Assembly: GCF_041260155.1 (NCBI RefSeq)
Contig: NC_091929.1
Location: 47,076,244-47,140,243, forward strand
DNA: 64,000 bases
Source of the DNA: Ptychodera flava
Lineage: Eukaryota; Hemichordata; Enteropneusta; Ptychoderidae
Reading direction: 5' to 3'
The notes under the pieces: model-generated
Told to the model about the DNA's origin: nothing
Database searches by the model: none
The model's input: the letters and a program-made list of their open reading frames with translations, nothing else
Program-made: the position numbers and the translations under genes
Shown: positions 58,599 to 64,000 of the stretch, one piece after another
Position numbering within the stretch: the first letter of the stretch is position 1
Layout of the letters: every line of letters starts with the position of its first letter

Positions 58599-58860
58599 TT
58601 TTATTTTGTTATTATAGTAGTTTACCCGAACATTTTTACTGTTGTGCTTTGAAAAATTGTTGTTGTTTTGAAGTAGTCTTTGATTGTTCTGTCTAAATCA
58701 ATAAAAATTATGAAAATAAGATGACGTAAAGTGTGTCAAACAATATCGTAAACTCATACAGAAAAGGTGTTGTATTTTCACATGAAATGATAAGTACCAT
58801 GCGGACATTACTTTGTACCGCTGTTGTTTGTTTATTTGCGCAGCAGTGTGTGTGTGTGCG

Positions 58861-58970
58861 TATGTATGTATGTATGTATGTAGTATGTATGTATGTATGT
58901 ATGTATGTATGTATGTATGTATGTATGTATGTATGTATGTATGTATGTATGTAGGTATGTAGGTATGAAG

Positions 58971-59001
<31 letters not shown>

Positions 59002-59466
59002 TGTATGTATGTATGTATGTATGTATGTATGTATGTATGTATGTATGTATGTATGTATGTATGTATGTATGTATATGTATGTATGTATGTATGTATGTAT
59101 GCATGCTGCTGCATGCATGTATGTATGTATGTATGTATGTATGTATGTATGTATGTATGTATGTATGTATGTATGTATGTATGTATGTATGTATGTATGT
59201 ATGTATGTATGTATGTATGTATGTATGTATGTATGTATGCATGCATGCATGCATGCATGCATGCATGCATGTATGTATGTATGTATGTATGTATGTATGT
59301 ATGTATGTATGTATGTATGTATGTATGTATGTATGTATGTATGTATGTATGTATGTATGTATGTATGTATGTATTGTATGTATGTATGTATGTATGTATG
59401 TATGTATGTATGTATGTATGTATGTATGTATGTATGTATGTATGTATGTATGTATGTATGTATGTA
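58861..59466. repeat. (ATGT)n microsatellite with ATGC patches
   Basis: About 600 bases of ATGT with ATGC blocks at about 59,097-59,120 and 59,238-59,270 and a few broken units. All six frames are largely open here and none is a gene. Confidence 0.95.
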
Positions 59467-59469
59467 CGT

Positions 59470-59611
59470 ATTCAATTCAATTCAATTCAATTCAATTACT
59501 TTATTCTCCACAAAAAATGTAGAAATTTGCCTTCAGGCTCATCATATACAAATTAAAATAGTACAACAAGCAAAAGATTCTATAAAAAGGGACGCTATTA
59601 CACATTGAAAT
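59470..59611 (-). mobile_element. 3' end of a LINE-like element with (TTGAA)n tail
   Basis: On the minus strand, GAGCCTGAAGGCAAATTTCT leads to AATAAAGTAATTGAA and four to five TTGAA repeats. Such pentamer tails after AATAAA are typical of some non-LTR retrotransposons and their SINEs. Only the 3' end is present. Confidence 0.5.
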
Positions 59612-59632
59612 GCTTTTTCATATCGTTATTTT

Positions 59633-60154
59633 ACCACTTGAGGTAACTTAGAGGACCGGTCAATGTAAGTCTATGAGTAACATAGAGGACCACTTGAGGT
59701 TACTTAGAGGACCAGTCAATGTAAGTCTATGTTAGGGTGAGGGACAACTACCTATGGTTAACTTAGAGGACTTATTTTTGAGTAAACGTAGAGGACCAAT
59801 TAAGTAACGTAGAGGACCGCAATAGGTCCTCCCTGTTACCCATTGACCTATATTGACTGGTTCTCTAACTTACCACAAGTGGTCCTCAATGTTACTCATG
59901 GACTTACATTGACCGGGCCTCTAAGTTACCTCAAGTGGTTCTCTATGTTACCCCTAGACTTACATTGACTGGTCCTCTAAGTTACCTAAAGTGGTCCTCT
60001 ATGTTACCCATAGACTAACATTGACCTGTCCTCTAAGTTACAACAAGTGGTAAGTATTAGTCTAAGATTATTATAGGTAAGTACAGGTAAATATACAGGT
60101 AAGTATGGAAGTAATGGTTTTGGTAAGTATCCGATTAATAGGTAAGTACAAGCA
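59633..60154. repeat. Minisatellite, plus then inverted orientation
   Basis: Plus-orientation units to about 59,730, then a direct switch (GTCTATGTTAGGGTGAGGG) into the inverted block otherwise found at 36,830-37,256, without loop module 1. Confidence 0.85.
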
Positions 60155-60544
60155 CCCTTCAAAGGATTGGAGAATAATGTAAATGACAGGATTTGCTCAT
60201 CTATATGTATTCAAAGCATACAGGTACAAAAGACTAGAAATTCGAAGAATGTGTATAGGTCCCACATTATTATATATTGATATCGGGTTAGCCAAGTACG
60301 ACCTTGACCTTTGACTTTTTTGCATTGGATGTTTATTAATTTTTATGATTATTTTTCTATCAATACGTTATAAAAGTTTGGCTGTCCTGGTGTTAGGGGA
60401 AGGGTAAAAAATTTACTTTCGACAAATGCAATGACATCCCGCTTGAGATTCCTTCTTGTTTATGCTATATTAAATTATGTAGTGAAAAGTCTGTTTTTAA
60501 GTAAAATTATTTGCCGAAGGATGACCACCGATCTCTTTCATAAA
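60155..60544 (+). repeat. Loop module 2, fourth copy (more diverged)
   Basis: Same module as 37,257-37,646 with about ten to fifteen substitutions, so this is the oldest or least homogenised copy. Confidence 0.85.
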
Positions 60545-63500
60545 TACTTACCTGTGTACTCATTTGTACTTACCTAATAATCGAATATTTACCAAAACCA
60601 TTACTTCCATACTTACCTGTATATTTACCTATACTTACCTATAATAATCTTAGACTAATACTTACCACTTGAGGTAAATTAGAGGACCGGTCAAAGTAAG
60701 TCTATGAGTAACATTGAGGACCACTTATGGTAACTTAGAGGACCTGTCAATGTAAGTCTATTGGTAACATAGAGGACCACTTGAGGTAACTAAGAGGATC
60801 GGTCAATGTAAGTATATGGGTAACTTAGAGGACCAATCAAAGTAAGTCTATGGGTAACAGAGAGGACCACTTAAGGTAACTTAGAGGACCAATCAAAGTA
60901 AGTCTATTGGTAACAGAGAGGACCACTTGAGGTAACTAAGAGGACCAGTAAATGTAAGTCTATGGGTAACATAGAGGACCACTTATGGCAACTTAGAGGA
61001 CCAGTCAAGTAAGTCTGTGGGTAACATAGAGGACCACTTGAGGTAACTTAGAGGACCGGTCAATGTGAGGGGTTACATAGAGGACCACTTTTGGTCCTCT
61101 ATGTTACTCAATTGGTCCTCTATGTTAAGTCAAAAATATATCCTCTGTGTTACCCATAGGTAGTCGTCCCTTACACTCAACTTTCTTTAAATCCACCCTT
61201 TTTGCTCCTTAGGTTAGTGCATCAAACTAAAGAATCACTTGATTTGCATATTAACCTTAACCTCTCACCTTAATTATCAAACCTGTTCTTCCATTCTTAA
61301 CTGTATACTTACTTGTACTTCCCTAATGATCGAATACTTACCAAAACTATTCCTTCCATATTTACCTGTATATTTACCTATAATAATCTTAGACTTATAC
61401 TTACAACTTGAGGTAACTTAGAGGCTCGGTCAATGTAAGTCCATGAGTTACATTGAGGACCACTTGTTGTTAGTTAGAGGACAAGTCAATGTAGGTCCAT
61501 GGGTAACAGGGAGGACCAATTGTGGTCCTCTATGTTACTCAATCGGTCCTCTATGTTTGCTCAAAAATAAGTCCTCTACGTTAACCATAGGTTCTCCTCC
61601 CTCACCCTAAACTTTACTTAAAACCACAATTTTCCCCCATAGGCTACCAGGGGACAAAAGAATCATTTAATTTGCATAATAACCTTAACATGTCACCTTA
61701 ATCATCATACATGTATTTTCATACTTAACTGTATACTTACTTGTACTTACCAAATAATCGAATAGTTACCAAAACCATTACTTCCATACTTACCCATATA
61801 TTTACCTGTACTTACCAATTAAAAATCTTAGACTAATACTTACAACTTGAGGTAACTTAGAGAACCGGTCAATGTAAGTTTATGGGTAACATAGAGGACT
61901 ACTTGAGGTAACTTAGAGGACCCGTCAATGTATGTCTGTGGGTAACATAGAGGACCACTTGTGGTCCTCTATATTAGTCAACTGGTCCTCTACTTTAAGT
62001 CAAAAAATATTTCCTTTATATTACGAGTAGGTAGTCTTCCTCTACCATAAACTTTGTTTTACACCAAACTTTTTGCTCCATAGGTCATCAGGGGATAAAA
62101 GCTAAAGAATCACTTAATTTGCATATAAACCTTAACCTGTCACCTTAATTATGAAACATGTACTTCCATATTTACCTTTATACTTATTTGTACTTGCGTA
62201 ATGATCGAATACTTACCAAAACTACAACTTCCATACTTACCTGCATATTATCCTATACTTACCTATAATAATCTTAAATATATACTTACAACTTGAGGTA
62301 ACTTAGAGGACCGGTCAATGTAAGACTATGGGTAAAAGAGGACCTGTTCAGGTATTGGAGGACTGGTCAATATAAGTCAATGGTCAACATAAAGGGCCAC
62401 TTAATATAGCGTTATTCACAAAATACGGCCCTGTATGGACTCAGGCTCAAAGAGTGACGTATTGGACTCGCCGAAACCCTATTATTATACACCTCCCTCC
62501 ATTAATCGTCCGTATAAACTAATTCTATGGTAAATTTTGAGTGATGCGGCACGCGCGATATGAGTGGAACGTGCGCGATTGTTGCGTTGGCACGAAGCCA
62601 ATTAATTTCCAGTGCAGTACAAGCAAACTTCGCTGAATGTTTTCAATTTAATTAGTTTTTTAAAATAAAAATCAATTGCATTTAGACTCAGTTTTGTGTT
62701 TAGCGTGTTTTAAACCTTATACTACGAATACATTTTGGTGGAATTTTTTATTACGTCTATAACTCACCGTAATAGAGTTTGTTTACATCCGATAATCGCT
62801 AGGTCAACGGTCAAACAAGCGCGTCGCGCGTCTCCCGTATTCGGGACTCCGCATACTATAAAAATACGGAAAGTTATTGGACGGTCAAACTCCCATAGGT
62901 TACGGCAGTAGGCATATAATAAGTTAACTTAGTGGACCCATCGATGTAAAATTTTGGTAACGTAGAGGACCACATGCGGTGCTCTGAGTTACTCAACTCT
63001 TCCTCTATGTTAACTAATAAATAGGTCCTCTATGTTACCTATTGGTAGTCGTCCCTTACCCTAAACTTTGCTTAAAACCACACTTTTTGCTCCACAGGTT
63101 ATCAGGGGATAAAAAAAAGAATCACATAATTTGCATATTAACCTTAACCTGTCACCTTAATCATCAAGCCTGTACTTCCATACTTACCTTTATACTTATT
63201 TGTACTTATGTAATAATCGAAAACTTACCAAAATCATTTCTTCCATACTTACCTGTATATTTACCTATACTTACCTATAATAATCTTACACTTTTACTTA
63301 CCACTTGAGGTAAATTAGAGGACCGGTCAATGTAAGTCTATGGGTAACATAGAGGACCACTTGAGGTTACTTACAGGACCAGTCAATGTAAGTCCATGGG
63401 TAACATAGAGGACCACTTGCAGTCCTCTACGTTACTTAACTAGTCCTCTATGTTAACTTCAGAATAGGCCCTCTACATTACCCTAGGTACTCGTCGCTAA

Positions 63501-64000
63501 CCCCAACCATCGCTAAACCACACTTTGTGCTTCATAGGTTAACAGGGATAAAAAAAGAATAACTTAATGTGAATATTAACCTTAACCTGTCACCTTAATC
63601 ATCAAACTTGTACTTTGATACCCACCTGTATACTTACCCAGATTACTTCCATACTTACCTATATATTTACCTATACTTACCAATAATAATCTGAGATTTA
63701 TACTTACAACTTGAGGTAACTTAGAGGACCGGTCCATATAAGCTTAAGGGTAACATAGAGGACCACTCTAGGTAACTTAGAGGACCAGTCAATGTAAGTC
63801 TATGGGTAACGTACAGGACCACTTGCGGTCCTCGTTGTTACTTAACTTGTCATATACGTCAAGTCAAAAATAGCTCCTCTACGTTACCCATAGATAGTCG
63901 TCCATAACCCTAAACTTTGCTAAAACTACACTTTATGCTCCATAGGTTAACTGCGGATAAAAACGGAAGAATCTCTTTTTTTGCATATAAACCTTAACCT
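60545..64000 (+). repeat. Minisatellite with diverged higher-order repeat of about 430-560 bp
   Basis: Modules with TTTTTGCTCC / CATAGGTTA near 61,200, 61,640, 62,075, 63,090, 63,530 and 63,940, each followed by TACTTACC words and two or three 56-bp units. More substitutions between modules than in the YR part, and no YR element inserted, which gives a picture of the array before invasion. It runs off the window. Confidence 0.88.
62405..62905. mobile_element. Dispersed repeat inserted in the satellite
   Basis: About 500 bases without satellite boxes: left part AATACGGCCCTGTATGGACT and GTGACGTATTGGACTCGCC, right part CCGTATTCGGGACTCCGCAT and AAATACGGAAAGTTATTGGAC. The outer parts look loosely related in inverted sense (AATACGG words), as in a small non-autonomous DNA transposon. 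No coding capacity. Confidence 0.45.

Larger units (their letters stand above)
57594..59632 (+). mobile_element. Composite insert with inverted YR promoter, small gene and YR right terminus
   Basis: From about 57,611 to 57,755 the plus strand matches the minus strand of the YR 5' region (ATCCTGGGTAAGAGAAG, TATA, CCGCCATCTTGC). Then comes a two-exon gene, ATGT microsatellite and a LINE-like tail, and at 59,619-59,632 CATATCGTTATTTT followed by ACC, the YR right terminus, before satellite resumes. It could be a diverged relative of the YR element or a chimera made by rearrangement. Confidence 0.5.

Noticed and set aside
58171-59608. Long open frames of Cys-Met-Tyr-Val or Ile-His-Thr-Tyr repeats
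   Set aside because: They come from the ATGT microsatellite, which lacks stop codons in most frames.

Overview
The window is AT-rich animal DNA with spliceosomal introns, microsatellites and several classes of dispersed repeat. Its repeat content (runs of CGTGCGTCCGTC-type sequence, 226-bp tandem units, a Polinton, THAP and tyrosine-recombinase genes) suggests a marine invertebrate, perhaps a hemichordate or another deuterostome. The species cannot be fixed from the sequence, and nothing points to a prokaryote.

Region 1 (1-11,040) is mostly non-coding host DNA. Three minus-strand exons (5,349-5,460; 7,420-7,546; 7,753-7,933) encode consecutive parts of a receptor-type tyrosine kinase: hinge and alphaD-alphaE, catalytic and DFG loops, and the WMAPES to alphaF segment. 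Two of them carry a one-base frame disturbance. A broken THAP zinc-finger gene lies at 10,463-10,740.

Region 2 (about 11,040-23,545) is a Polinton/Maverick-like fossil of the chromodomain-integrase type. It has a packaging ATPase, a penton-like jelly-roll protein, small membrane proteins, a capsid-region remnant, a nucleoside-kinase-like P-loop gene and the start of a protein-primed family B DNA polymerase. About 2 kb of dispersed repeats is inserted between the integrase and kinase genes. A 100-N assembly gap ends the element, so its right end is not visible.

Region 3 (23,646 to the end) is the unusual part: a tandem array of units of about 14 kb. Each full unit contains two minus-strand copies of a Crypton-like tyrosine-recombinase (YR) element (A-E, 24,589-57,228) embedded in a 56-bp minisatellite. 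The encoded protein has 88-residue tandem repeats, two zinc fingers, R/E-rich and acidic repeats, a YR catalytic domain (copies A and C only) and a duplicated C-terminal DNA-binding-like module on two small exons. Copies B, D and E share one in-frame removal of the recombinase core; copy E is otherwise open throughout (935 residues). All five copies lie between TTACC direct repeats at the same position of the satellite monomer, and unoccupied versions of that site remain in the array. The satellite changes orientation around two loop modules, giving a foldback-like layout.

Region 4: at 57,594-59,632 the array holds a composite insert with a spliced 99-residue gene of unknown function. It is driven by an inverted copy of the YR promoter (TATA plus a YY1-type motif), has a long ATGT microsatellite in and after it, and ends in a YR right terminus. 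Satellite with more diverged higher-order repeats continues to 64,000, interrupted by a dispersed repeat near 62.4-62.9 kb.

Single-base indels differ between otherwise near-identical copies and mostly fall in homopolymers, so some frame breaks may be assembly errors.
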